From: an uncultured Lachnospiraceae bacterium
GTDB taxonomy: Bacteria; Bacillota; Clostridia; Lachnospirales; Lachnospiraceae
Direction of reading: 5' to 3'
DNA length: 43,987 nt
Assembly: GCA_947169385.1 (NCBI GenBank)
Contig: CAMVPR010000022.1
Location: forward strand, 1-43,987
Shown: positions 17,271 to 26,264 of the stretch, piece by piece
How positions within the stretch are numbered: position 1 is the first letter of the stretch
How the letters are laid out: the number at the start of each line of letters is the position of its first letter
The notes under the pieces: model-generated
What the model was told of the DNA's origin: nothing
The model's database searches: none
The model's input: the letters and a program-made list of their open reading frames with translations, nothing else
Position numbers and translations under genes: made by a program

Positions 17271-19726
17271 ATGAAGGAACAGGTAGCCAAACCGGATAAA
17301 TCAAGTAAATACTCAATATTTGTTGACAGAAGGAACACTCGTAACGTACCTAAGACTAGGAAGATTGTAACATTTCTTGCGCTCTTTGCGACATATATTG
17401 TTACACTCATTTGCTCACTGGTACCTCAATATAACAGGGATTACTCATTTTATGAGAGCAGCCAGATTACATGGCTCATAATAAGAGGATTAGTAATTAT
17501 AGGAATTATAAGTCTTCCGGGCATACTTACCTCTAAGATTCTTACATTTTATGTGGACTGTGCAGTTAATCTTATCACCGTGACTTTGGTGTTACTTGGT
17601 GCTAATGGAGGCTTTATGCCGAATGTGGTGAGTCTGTAGTTGTTTTTGGCTCATATATTGTGTTTGTAGTGATGATGATATCGTCGCTTGCATTATTGAT
17701 TATATGGAACTCGCTCTACAAGAAGAGATTTGAGTATCATTATTCTATTGGAACGGTATTTGGACTTGTTATATTTGTGTTTGCACAGTGGATTAGTGCG
17801 GCTTATACTCTTCATATTCTCTATAAGCAATTAGGCAACGATGTCACGATGGGTTCAAGTTTTTTGAGAATTATTGGAATTCTGTTCAATAAGGGAGTAA
17901 CTGAGACCGGGATCAATGCTGTGCCTATGATTCACGGCAATCTGGATCACTATATCTGCATTTTCATGTGGTTTAGTATTGTGATTGCTTTAGTTATGGG
18001 TATTTATTGCAATATCAGCTTTTCTAAGGGCGAGTCTAAGATTATTATGGGCTTTGGATACCTTTGCATGAGCGCGGGTAAGAAGATTGCAGAGGGTGTT
18101 ATGCATTTATCTAAGGATCAGGAGCTTATTGTTGATGATGAGCTTGAAGAAGAGACACTCGAGGCAAATGTTAAGGAAGAGCCGAGGGTTGAGGAAGTTG
18201 TAGAAGAATCTGCTACAGAAGAAGTAGCTGAAGAGACTACAGAGGAGGTAGATGAAGAAGCAACCGAGGAAGCTTTAGAAGAAGTTGTAGAAGAAACTAC
18301 AGAGGAAGAAATTGAAGAAGCAACAGAAGAAGTTGTAGAAGAAACTACAGAGGAAGTAGTTGAGGAAGCAACCGAGGAAGCTATAGAAGAAACTCCAGAG
18401 GAAGTAGCAGAAGAGACTACAGAGGAAGTAGTTGAGGAAGCAACCGAGGAAGTTGTAGAAGAAACTACAGAAGAAGTAGCAGAAGAGGCTACAGAAGAAG
18501 TAGCAGAAGAGGCTACAGAGGAAGTAGTTGAGGAAGCAACTGAGGAAGCTTTAGAAGAAACTACAGAAGAAGTAGCAGAAGAGGCTACAGAGGAAGTAGA
18601 TGAAGAAGCAACCGAGGAGGTTGAAGAGGAAGTTTTAAAAGAACTTGCTCCAGAAGAAGTAGCAGAAGAGGCTACAGAGGAAGTAGTTGAGGAAGCAACC
18701 GAGGAAGCTTTGGAAGAAACCACCGAGGCAGCGGTAGAAGAACAGGTAGAAGAACCGGCGGCTATAGAAGTCCGTGATATCAGGACGCTTGTCTATGACA
18801 TTTCCACTAACAGTGCCAATTACCAGGCGCTTGATGTTGGAAGAAAGATATACAGCGTTGAAGGTGTGGAAGGTTACATCCCATATAAGATCGTCGGTAA
18901 GGAAGCTATTGTTCCGGGGGGGCCGATTGCGGATGATGACAATCTTCTCCCTATTATCGATAATTTTAAGAAGATGTGTATAGACAAGAAGCTTAGTATT
19001 GTTATGCTCAATGTTTCTAACTCACTGTGTTCTAAGCTTAACGATATTGGATTTACGCCGGTAAGATGCGGATCAGAGCCGAGGTTTAATCTTGCCAAGT
19101 TGAAGGTTAGAAGCGAGAAGTCAAGAGCTTCACAGAAGAAGCAGATTCAGGATAAATATGGTGTTGCAATCAATGAGTATTATTATCACGATAGGATGGA
19201 TAGTGAGCTTGAGAGTAAGATGATAGCTCTTAATAATAATTGGCTTGACAGCAGGAATTCCGAGAAATTCACAGTCTACAAGCGCAGGCAGAGAGATACG
19301 CTGCTTCCTGCTATTTTGGATTTTAAACATGATACGGATAGAAGGTATTTTTATGCTATGAATAAACAAGGAGAAGTTGAGGGGTTCCTTGTATTCTGTC
19401 CTGTGTCTGATGGCAATGGGTATTCCTGTGAAGCCGGTCGTAAGGCTAAGGATGCATCTAAGAATCTTATGGAGCTTCTTATGCATGAAGCGTTTGAGAC
19501 TCTTAAACATGATGGGGTTAACTGGGCCGGAATGGGTTTGTTCCCGGACGAAGAGATTGGTGAGTCGTTAAGTCAACGTCAGACAAGGTGGATGTCGTTT
19601 GTAACAAGGTACTATAAGGATATATTTGCATGCAAGAATTACAAGAGCGCTGCCTTAAAGTATCATCCTGAACTATGGGAAGATTCGTATGTTGTTATCT
19701 ATGAATATCATGATATGAGTAAGTAG
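17271..19726 (+). CDS. Membrane protein with Glu/Thr-rich repeat and MprF-like DUF2156 domain, broken by a frameshift
   Basis: Read with one -1 shift near 17606-17639, this is one gene of about 818 residues. Frame one (17271-17639) gives a cytoplasmic basic start and three membrane segments. The second frame (open from 17606) gives a fourth membrane segment across the junction and two more, then about 190 residues of TEEVVEEATEE-type repeats, then a C-terminal DUF2156 domain. That domain has GYIPYKIVGKEAIVPGGPIA and LIVF-type strands, and ends with RFNLAKLK, GFLVFCPV and a Trp-Met-Ser segment. DUF2156 in MprF transfers amino acids from tRNA to phosphatidylglycerol. Here the membrane part has about six segments instead of MprF's fourteen. 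The second frame has no ribosome-binding site at GTG 17660, and no canonical slippery heptamer is visible. A lost base, pseudogene or sequencing error is likeliest. Confidence 0.72.
17606..17639 (+). other. Frameshift window in the MprF-like gene
   Basis: Upstream frame ends at TAG 17637-17639; the downstream frame is closed by TAA at 17603-17605 and open afterwards. The shift must lie between. It is equivalent to one missing base. Both frames encode hydrophobic sequence of the same membrane segment here. Confidence 0.7.
18188..18763 (+). repeat. Glu/Thr-rich in-frame tandem repeat (about 24-bp unit)
   Basis: About 20 degenerate copies of an 8-residue unit such as TTEEVVEE or ATEEVAEE, encoded by roughly 24-bp units made of GAAGTAGTTGAGGAAGC-like DNA. 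The nearly pure acidic/Thr/Val tract links the membrane part to the DUF2156 domain. Nearly identical neighbouring units make copy-number change by slippage or recombination likely. Confidence 0.9.
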
Positions 19727-19762
19727 GTTAAAATAATTATAAGGATAGCGTAGGTGTAGGAT

Positions 19763-21856
19763 ATGACAGTTTCACAATTAAAAACTTCATTACTGAAAAA
19801 GATAGGTACAAGCATAAGAATTGCTGAGCAGCATAAGTTAGCTAACATCTGCGAGGATATGAGGGGACTCCAGACTAAGCTTATGAGTGTCAGCTTAGAT
19901 ACCGGTGAATTATCAAGTTCGTTTGCAGCAATTCGTGAGATAACTTCGGAATTTGATGAATTAAACAATTCTTTGGCAGGCTTTATGAATGATAAGGTTA
20001 GATTCTATGCTGCCAATGCTGCTACATTTCACAAATGTACTCATGCGTTTCTGACAAGAATCGAAGAGATAACAGATAGTGTTTTTGAATTTCTTGATGC
20101 GATAGCTTCCGAGGAATCAATGAATCTTGCTGATTATAAGAATGTGAAGGGTATTTTCTTTACGTGTGAAGAGGATGTTGATAAGCTTGGAAGATATCTT
20201 CTTACCAAGTTAAAAGAATCTAATTATAACGATACCTGTGTTACTGAGATTAAGAAATGCTTTGGCGAATTCGAGTCGGTAAGGGACGAGATTATCGAAA
20301 TGCAGATTGTCTGGTATAAGGAAGAGGGGTTAACTCCTTATAATGTTCCTAAAGACTTTGTCAAGATTGATATACCTGAGCATGAGGTTAAGGCTGTTTC
20401 GATTGTTGAGGATAGTTTTGTAAGCAATTTGAAGGAGAATATAGAGAATAAATCAAGCGCGGTAAGTGGAGATGTGCTTGATGAACTTATTATAAATGAG
20501 ACTTCAGGCGTGTTAATCAGGGCGATTGAGTATGTTAAGGATCAGTATGTCAATAAGATCAAGGAGACGGTTGACATATTCTATGAGGATTATCTTAACA
20601 TTTTAAATGACAGTTTTAAGGAGATATCCGATCTCAACGCGTCAGATCTTGCCAATATTACCTTTAAGTTAGAAGAAGAGATGGTTAACGCAGATATTCA
20701 CAAGGGTGATTACAGATACTATCCGACGATATTTGATGAGAAGCTTAAGTTCGTTATGTCCGAATATTACGAGGAAGTATGTGAGCCGGAGAAGAATGTT
20801 GGGTTGGTGGTTTCTGAGTTTAAGAATGAGTATGTTGACAACTCCATCGAAGAAATAGTTGATGATTATGAGAAGCTGCTTAACAACAAGCTTAAAAGCT
20901 ACGATGGTACCAAGGGCGTTGTATTGACCGGCGTTTCCGATTTTGCAAGAAATGATGTCATTAAGAGAAATGTCAAAAACAACTTAGACTTTTATGATAA
21001 GATAGTCTGGCTTAACTGTGAGTCAGGAATTAAGACTCTTTATAAGACTTCTGAGAAAGAACTTGTGGATAAGCTTCAGGATAGGCAGGTGGATGTTGTT
21101 TCTAAGCGAGAGAGGGAAGTGCTTAACTCTATCGGAAGCTCTTTTAACGATGATTGTTCAAGAGAGATAACACCGTTTATGGGACTTTGGAGTAAACAAT
21201 TAGATACAGAGTACAGTTATGTTAGATCGCAGTGTGCTTATTCCAACAGGCTTCCCAGTGAGGACGCTAAAGAATTCTACGACAAATACTACGTTCCATA
21301 CTACGGTAAGAATGAGTATGTTGAGTGGGTTATATTATTTGTCAACAAGTCATTGATGGATAAGAGATTAGCTGATAAGTATTCATTTATCCGAGTTAAC
21401 GGATTAGACGGAAGAGCCTGGGTTAAGGAGACTTTATTCAGTTATGTGGATAGACAAGCCAAGGCAATAACCGCTAAAGTCAAAGCTATCTATAATGAGT
21501 GGGACAAAGACTTTGATGACTACGAGAAATTTGCTATTTCTCAGTGCGGACACTATTTCGATGATATCAACAACATCATGAATAAAGAGATTATAGGCAA
21601 ATGGAATGCATACAAAGCAAAATCAAAAAATAGTCAATATAAGGTTGACAATATTCTTGAATTTGCTAAGATATCAAACGTGTTTAATTATGTTCAGAAG
21701 GAATTTATTGATGGAACCGTAAGGGAAGCGATTGGTTTTTATAAATTCCAGAACAGCAGGGGAGTGCTTTTGGAGACAAAAGTCAAGTCTTATATTGCGG
21801 GTGAATTCAAGCGTTATATCAGTGTCTGGGAGAAGGCGGCCAACGATATACGCTAA
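19763..21856 (+). CDS. Large soluble protein of unknown function (697 aa)
   Basis: I do not recognise this protein. It is acidic, mostly helical by composition, and has no signal peptide or membrane segment. The N-terminal 330 residues look like helical bundles. Around residues 390-430 there is a strand-turn-helix-strand pattern, GVVLTGVSDFARND followed by LDFYDKIVWLNC, that faintly recalls the start of a STAND/NB-ARC nucleotide-binding fold, but a GKT/GKS P-loop is absent. The C-terminal 250 residues are Tyr/Trp-rich and helical. The ribosome-binding site is poor (GGTGTAGGAT region before the ATG). It ends 26 bases before prfC and is 36 bases after the MprF-like gene, so all four genes may share a transcript. 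Confidence 0.78.
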   Translation: MTVSQLKTSLLKKIGTSIRIAEQHKLANICEDMRGLQTKLMSVSLDTGELSSSFAAIREITSEFDELNNSLAGFMNDKVRFYAANAATFHKCTHAFLTRIEEITDSVFEFLDAIASEESMNLADYKNVKGIFFTCEEDVDKLGRYLLTKLKESNYNDTCVTEIKKCFGEFESVRDEIIEMQIVWYKEEGLTPYNVPKDFVKIDIPEHEVKAVSIVEDSFVSNLKENIENKSSAVSGDVLDELIINETSGVLIRAIEYVKDQYVNKIKETVDIFYEDYLNILNDSFKEISDLNASDLANITFKLEEEMVNADIHKGDYRYYPTIFDEKLKFVMSEYYEEVCEPEKNVGLVVSEFKNEYVDNSIEEIVDDYEKLLNNKLKSYDGTKGVVLTGVSDFARNDVIKRNVKNNLDFYDKIVWLNCESGIKTLYKTSEKELVDKLQDRQVDVVSKREREVLNSIGSSFNDDCSREITPFMGLWSKQLDTEYSYVRSQCAYSNRLPSEDAKEFYDKYYVPYYGKNEYVEWVILFVNKSLMDKRLADKYSFIRVNGLDGRAWVKETLFSYVDRQAKAITAKVKAIYNEWDKDFDDYEKFAISQCGHYFDDINNIMNKEIIGKWNAYKAKSKNSQYKVDNILEFAKISNVFNYVQKEFIDGTVREAIGFYKFQNSRGVLLETKVKSYIAGEFKRYISVWEKAANDIR

Positions 21857-21882
21857 TTACTATACATTTGAAAGGATATATC

Positions 21883-23472
21883 ATGTCAGACATTACTAAT
21901 GAAATTAACAGAAGAAGAACCTTTGCTATCATTTCCCATCCGGATGCCGGTAAGACTACATTGACCGAGAAATTTCTTCTCTATGGAGGGGCAATCAATA
22001 CCGCCGGTTCGGTAAAGGGTAAAGCCAATTCTAAATATGCAGTATCAGATTGGATGGATATTGAGAAGGAGAGAGGTATTTCTGTTACTTCATCAGTTAT
22101 GCAGTTCGAGTATGACAATTATTGCATCAATATTCTTGATACTCCGGGACATGAGGATTTCTCGGAGGATACCTACAGAACACTTATGGCAGCGGATTCT
22201 GCGGTTATGGTTATCGATGCATCTAAGGGTGTTGAGGCGCAGACAATTAAGCTCTTTAAGGTGTGTACATTAAGGCATATCCCGATTTTTACATTTATCA
22301 ATAAGATGGATAGAGAGGCGATGGATACATTTGACCTTCTTGATGATATCGAAAATGTATTGGGAATCAGAACCTGTCCTATCAATTGGCCTATCGGTTC
22401 CGGTAAGGCCTTTAAAGGTGTTTATGACAGAGAGTCTAAGATAGTATCAACATTTCAGGCTATTTCTTCCGGTGGAGCCAAGTCGGCAATAGAGACGGAT
22501 CTTTCGATTGATGATAATGAGCTTAGGAATATTGTTGATGACATGCAGTATGAGAAGCTTACCGAGGAGATTGAGCTTTTAGACGGAGCTTCTGATGAGC
22601 TTGATATGGAGAAGGTTAGTAAGGGTGAGTTGAGTCCGGTGTTCTTTGGTTCGGCACTTAACAACTTCGGTATTGAGAATTTCTTAAAGTATTTCCTCAA
22701 GATGACAACATCACCGCTTCCAAGACAGAGTTCTGAAGGTTTGATTGATCCAAAGAGTGAAGATTTTTCTGCATTTGTATTCAAGATTCAGGCTAATATG
22801 AACAAGAATCACAGAGACAGAATCGCATTTATGCGTATATGTTCAGGTAAGTTTGATGCATCCAAGGATGTTTATCACGTTCAGAGCAAGAGGAAGCTTA
22901 AATTATCACAGCCACAGCAGCTTATGGCTTCAAGCCGTAAGGTTGTTGATGAGGCGTATGCAGGAGATGTCATCGGTGTATTTGATCCTGCGCTGTTCTC
23001 AATAGGTGACACTATATGTGCTTCTGGCAAGAAGTTCGAGTATGAGGGTATTCCTACATTTGCACCGGAACACTTCGCGAGACTTGTACAGCTTGATTCT
23101 ATGAAGAGAAAGCAGTTTATGAAGGGTGTTAACGAGATAGCACAAGAGGGTGCAATCCAGCTGTTTCAGGACTATCAGCTCGGTATGAGTGAGATTATTG
23201 CCGGTGTTGTCGGTGTGCTTCAGTTTGATGTCTTGAAGTATCGTCTTGAAAATGAATACGGTTGCGATGTCAGGCTAGAGCCACTCCCTTATGGATATAT
23301 AAGGTGGGTCAAGGATACTTCGCTAGACCTTAATACACTTAAGAGGCTCAATGATGTCAAGAAAGTAAAAGACATGAAGGAGAACCCGCTCCTGCTCTTT
23401 ACTAATGAGTGGATAATCAATATGGTTCTTGACAATAATGAAGGTTTAGAGCTTCTTGAATTTAAAAAGTAA
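21883..23472 (+). CDS. prfC: Peptide chain release factor 3
   Basis: Translational GTPase that recycles RF1/RF2 from ribosomes after termination. The 529-aa protein has the complete G domain: G1 SHPDAGKTTLTEK, G2 with RGISVTSSVMQF, G3 DTPGHEDFSEDTYR, G4 NKMDREA. It has the RF3-typical IERGI-like context and C-terminal domains (for example EGAIQLFQDY and GVVGVLQFDVLKYRLENEYG). The ATG at 21883 has AAAGGA 6 bases before it; an in-frame TTG at 21868 lacks a proper site. It is the last gene of the relQ-linked run. No clear hairpin terminator follows it; the next gene has its own promoter. Confidence 0.95.
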   Translation: MSDITNEINRRRTFAIISHPDAGKTTLTEKFLLYGGAINTAGSVKGKANSKYAVSDWMDIEKERGISVTSSVMQFEYDNYCINILDTPGHEDFSEDTYRTLMAADSAVMVIDASKGVEAQTIKLFKVCTLRHIPIFTFINKMDREAMDTFDLLDDIENVLGIRTCPINWPIGSGKAFKGVYDRESKIVSTFQAISSGGAKSAIETDLSIDDNELRNIVDDMQYEKLTEEIELLDGASDELDMEKVSKGELSPVFFGSALNNFGIENFLKYFLKMTTSPLPRQSSEGLIDPKSEDFSAFVFKIQANMNKNHRDRIAFMRICSGKFDASKDVYHVQSKRKLKLSQPQQLMASSRKVVDEAYAGDVIGVFDPALFSIGDTICASGKKFEYEGIPTFAPEHFARLVQLDSMKRKQFMKGVNEIAQEGAIQLFQDYQLGMSEIIAGVVGVLQFDVLKYRLENEYGCDVRLEPLPYGYIRWVKDTSLDLNTLKRLNDVKKVKDMKENPLLLFTNEWIINMVLDNNEGLELLEFKK

Positions 23473-23520
23473 ACAAATTAAATAAATATTAAAAATTTTA
23501 TAAAACTCCTTATTTCTTTG

Positions 23521-23549
23521 TTGATTTTTACTAAAAATAATAGTAAAAT
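23521..23549 (+). promoter_or_regulatory. Promoter of the chemoreceptor gene
   Basis: TTGATT (23521-23526), 17 bases, TAAAAT (23544-23549). This looks like the housekeeping sigma factor; no motility-sigma pattern (TAAA-N15-GCCGATAA) was found. Confidence 0.5.
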
Positions 23550-23598
23550 ATGTACTAGATTATTTAAAATTAACGATGGTTATAGGGAGGATTTTTTT

Positions 23599-25653
23599 AT
23601 GGCTAAAACAAAACAATCTAAAGCCGGAGGCGGTAAGCTTGATATGAGAGTTACTCTCATTTTATATGCGTTAATACCTCTTTTGGCGTCAACAATTATC
23701 TTGAGTGTTATTCTTATCGGAAGAAGTGCGGGTGAATTAGAGAAGTCTTCTAATAACTCACTTGTTTCAATTATTAATGAATCAGGTATAGCATTTGACT
23801 TTGTTACAACCAAGAACCAAGAGATTCTTAAGACATACTCGTCTGCGCCTATTGTAATGGAGGCGCTTGAGAATCCTAACGATGCTCAGATTGCTTCTGA
23901 ACTTCAGGCGTATACGTTGGATTTCTTTGGTAAGCTTGAAGGTTGGGAAGGTATATATGTGGCTGATTGGAATACTAAAGTTTTGGCCCATCCGGTTGAT
24001 GCTGTAATCGGTAAGGTTTTAAGAGAGGGAGACGGCTTAAAGTCACTTCAGGATTCTATTTTAGCATCTGATGGAGTTTTGAATACGGGTATTATGACAT
24101 CTCCATCTACCGGTCAGCTTGTTATGTCTATGTATTTTCCTGTTATGAAGGGTGATACTCCTATAGGATATGTTGGTGGAGCAACATTAGTTAAGGGAAC
24201 AGCTGAGGCTCTTTCTGATGTATCTGACTTAGGTCTTAAGAGTGCTTATATTTATTATGTTGATCACGAGGGAACAATGTTATTCCACCCTGATGAATCT
24301 AAGATTGGCAATCCTGTTGAGAACGCGGCGGTTAAGAAGCTTGTTGCTGATTTAAAGGCAGGTAAGCACCCTGATCCTGACGTTATCAAATACAAGTTCA
24401 AGGGCGTAGATAAGATTGCTGCATACTATATAGGTAACAATGAGCACTATATTGCAGTTCTTACTGCTGATTCAGATGAGGTTATGTCTGGTGTTTCTAA
24501 ACTTAGAATAACGATGATTACGATATGTGTAATCTGTATTGTAGTATTTGCAATCTTAGCACTCCTTGTTGAGAGACGTATATCATCACCTCTTATCGCG
24601 GTATCTAAGTCAATAGAGCAGCTTAGTACAGGTGATGTTACTGTTGAGTGTAATGCTACAAGTAAGATTAAAGAGACAGATGGCATAATAAGTGCATTTG
24701 ATACACTTAGAGACGCACTTTCTACATCAATGAGATCTGTTAAAGAATCTGCTAATATTCTTAACAACGTGATTACAGATGTAGATGGAATGACAGACAA
24801 TAATGTAGATTCTATCACTCAGATCAGTACAGCAATCGATGAGGTTGCCAACACATCTCAGGGTGTTGCAGAGAATGCACAGGTTATGGCTGAGAAGGCA
24901 TCTGAGCTTGGCAGAAATATTGATATTCTTAATGGCAATGTTAACACGTTATTCAGTGCTTCTCAGACTATTAAGACAGCTAACAATGATGCAACAATAT
25001 GCATGAACTCTGTATACGAGGGTTCTAATGAGTCTGTAAAGGCTATGAAGGCTATTACCGACAAGATTAACGATACGAACAATGCTATAGCTGACATTGA
25101 ATCAGCAATTCAGGCTATTGAAGATATAGCTGCACAGACTAACCTCTTATCACTCAATGCTTCTATTGAGGCTGCAAGAGCAGGAGAGGCAGGAAGAGGT
25201 TTCGCTGTCGTTGCTGATGAGATCAGAACTCTTGCAGATTCTTCTGCTGAATCTGCTAAGGAGATTAAGCAGATTATCGAGAATGTAGTTGAGCTTTCTA
25301 ACGGTACAGTTGAGATTTCAAGTAGAGTATTTGATGTAATCAACAAGGAGCAGGATGATATTAAGACCGCTCAGGATAAGTTCAATGTTCTTTCTGATTC
25401 GGTTGAGGCTTCTATCACAGAGATTGAGGCTGTCAGAGAGATGACAGATAAGCTTGATGTTATCAAGGTTGAGCTTACAGGAGCTACTACAGAGCTTGGT
25501 GCTATATCTGAGGAGCTCGGAGCATCTGCACAAGAGGTAGCTGCATCATGTCAGACAGTTACCGGTGCTTGCGTGGATACCCAGAACTCAACTGCTGAGA
25601 TGAAGGAAGTTAACGAGAGTATGAATTCAGCTATCGATTTCTTCAAACTTTAA
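23599..25653 (+). CDS. Methyl-accepting chemotaxis protein with a dCache-type sensor
   Basis: Membrane chemoreceptor of 684 aa. It has a basic cytoplasmic start, a first membrane helix (about residues 17-41), a large extracellular sensor (about 42-310) with dCache-like [17 protein letters not shown] and [14 protein letters not shown] segments, and a second membrane helix (about 311-335). A HAMP domain and a long helical signalling domain follow. The signalling tip carries [20 protein letters not shown] and [13 protein letters not shown], the CheA/CheW contact region. No CheR-docking pentapeptide is seen at the C-terminus. The ATG has GGGAGG 8 bases upstream; a longer in-frame start at 23518 lies upstream of the promoter -10. 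No flagellar or che genes are close. The ligand is unknown; dCache domains often bind amino acids or organic acids. Confidence 0.92.
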   Translation: MAKTKQSKAGGGKLDMRVTLILYALIPLLASTIILSVILIGRSAGELEKSSNNSLVSIINESGIAFDFVTTKNQEILKTYSSAPIVMEALENPNDAQIASELQAYTLDFFGKLEGWEGIYVADWNTKVLAHPVDAVIGKVLREGDGLKSLQDSILASDGVLNTGIMTSPSTGQLVMSMYFPVMKGDTPIGYVGGATLVKGTAEALSDVSDLGLKSAYIYYVDHEGTMLFHPDESKIGNPVENAAVKKLVADLKAGKHPDPDVIKYKFKGVDKIAAYYIGNNEHYIAVLTADSDEVMSGVSKLRITMITICVICIVVFAILALLVERRISSPLIAVSKSIEQLSTGDVTVECNATSKIKETDGIISAFDTLRDALSTSMRSVKESANILNNVITDVDGMTDNNVDSITQISTAIDEVANTSQGVAENAQVMAEKASELGRNIDILNGNVNTLFSASQTIKTANNDATICMNSVYEGSNESVKAMKAITDKINDTNNAIADIESAIQAIEDIAAQTNLLSLNASIEAARAGEAGRGFAVVADEIRTLADSSAESAKEIKQIIENVVELSNGTVEISSRVFDVINKEQDDIKTAQDKFNVLSDSVEASITEIEAVREMTDKLDVIKVELTGATTELGAISEELGASAQEVAASCQTVTGACVDTQNSTAEMKEVNESMNSAIDFFKL

Positions 25654-25670
25654 TATTTAAGATTTTTACG

Positions 25671-25703
25671 ATATGCCTGCAGTTTTTTGCAGGCATATTT
25701 TTT
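25671..25703 (+). terminator. Chemoreceptor gene terminator
   Basis: Perfect 11-bp stem ATATGCCTGCA / TGCAGGCATAT with a 6-base loop, followed by TTTTTG. Confidence 0.88.
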
Positions 25704-25739
25704 GTATCTAAATAAATACAAGATTATTAAAAATAATGC

Positions 25740-25799
25740 TTTACAAAAACAGTAATGATTACTATAATAAGATTATAGAAATAGTAATCATTACTATTT
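25740..25799 (+). promoter_or_regulatory. grcA promoter with two Fur-family-like palindromic operators
   Basis: TTTACA (25740-25745), 17 bases and TATAAT (25763-25768) form a near-consensus promoter. AGTAATGATTACT (25751-25763) fills the spacer and touches the -10. A second copy, core TAGTAATCATTACTA, extends as a perfect 21-bp palindrome (25779-25799) just downstream of the expected start of transcription. The centres are 32 bases apart. The 7-1-7 TAATNATTA layout resembles the Fur/PerR/Zur operator family. Confidence 0.7.
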
Positions 25800-25836
25800 T
25801 GACTTAATAAATGTTTTATATAAGGAGGATACAATT

Positions 25837-26082
25837 ATGGTAGAGGTAAGTACAGCACAGGTTGATAATCTTGTTAATATGTTAGACGGATACACAGAGA
25901 AGGGTGGGTATCATTTGAATGTTAATGTTCTCAATAGGGATACATTGCTTGATGCTCAAGCTCATCCTGAGAATTATCCACAGCTTACAATTCGTGTTTC
26001 CGGTTATGCGGTAAACTTCATCAAGCTTACCAAGGAGCAGCAGGATGACGTTATCTCAAGAACTTTCCATGAGGCACTTTAA
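25837..26082 (+). CDS. grcA: Autonomous glycyl radical cofactor (pyruvate formate-lyase spare part)
   Basis: An 81-aa protein matching the C-terminal end of pyruvate formate-lyase. It contains [19 protein letters not shown] and the glycyl radical loop [12 protein letters not shown], where Gly carries the radical after activation by PFL-activating enzyme. Its known family role is to replace the cleaved C-terminal part of oxygen-damaged pyruvate formate-lyase. It is shorter than E. coli GrcA/YfiD (127 aa) because the N-terminal extension is missing. AAGGAGG precedes the ATG. It is a single-gene unit with its own promoter, twin operators and a strong terminator. pfl is not adjacent. Regulation by a metal- or peroxide-sensing Fur-family repressor is an inference from the operators. 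Confidence 0.9.
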   Translation: MVEVSTAQVDNLVNMLDGYTEKGGYHLNVNVLNRDTLLDAQAHPENYPQLTIRVSGYAVNFIKLTKEQQDDVISRTFHEAL

Positions 26083-26095
26083 TTTAATATTATTT

Positions 26096-26122
26096 CAGGG
26101 GCTTTAGGCCCCTGCTTTTTTT
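26096..26122 (+). terminator. grcA terminator
   Basis: Stem CAGGGGC / GCCCCTG with a TTTAG loop, then CTTTTTTT. Confidence 0.88.
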
Positions 26123-26135
26123 AATAAGGTTTGTC

Positions 26136-26157
26136 ATTCTGAGCTTACGCTCAGAAT
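26136..26157. repeat. Small perfect inverted repeat downstream of grcA
   Basis: ATTCTGAG / CTCAGAAT with a CTTACG loop, 14 bases after the grcA terminator T-run. It has only a weak T-rich tail. It could be a second terminator for read-through or a short dispersed repeat. Confidence 0.5.
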
Positions 26158-26264
26158 CTTTTACTTTTTAATATTTTAATCTTAATTATCACATTTTCCT
26201 ATAATATATATAGTAATATATTCTATGTTAGCGGGCACATGTTATATATTTTAGGAGGATGTTT

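Noticed and set aside
17603-17650. Programmed -1 frameshift in the MprF-like gene
   Set aside because: No X-XXY-YYZ slippery heptamer or strong downstream structure is visible; a lost base is simpler.
18118-18723. 201-codon minus-strand frame rich in Ser/Val/Ala/Thr opposite the Glu repeat
   Set aside because: It is the mirror of a repetitive GAA/GAG-rich coding tract; it has no ribosome-binding site and the plus-strand frame is the real one.
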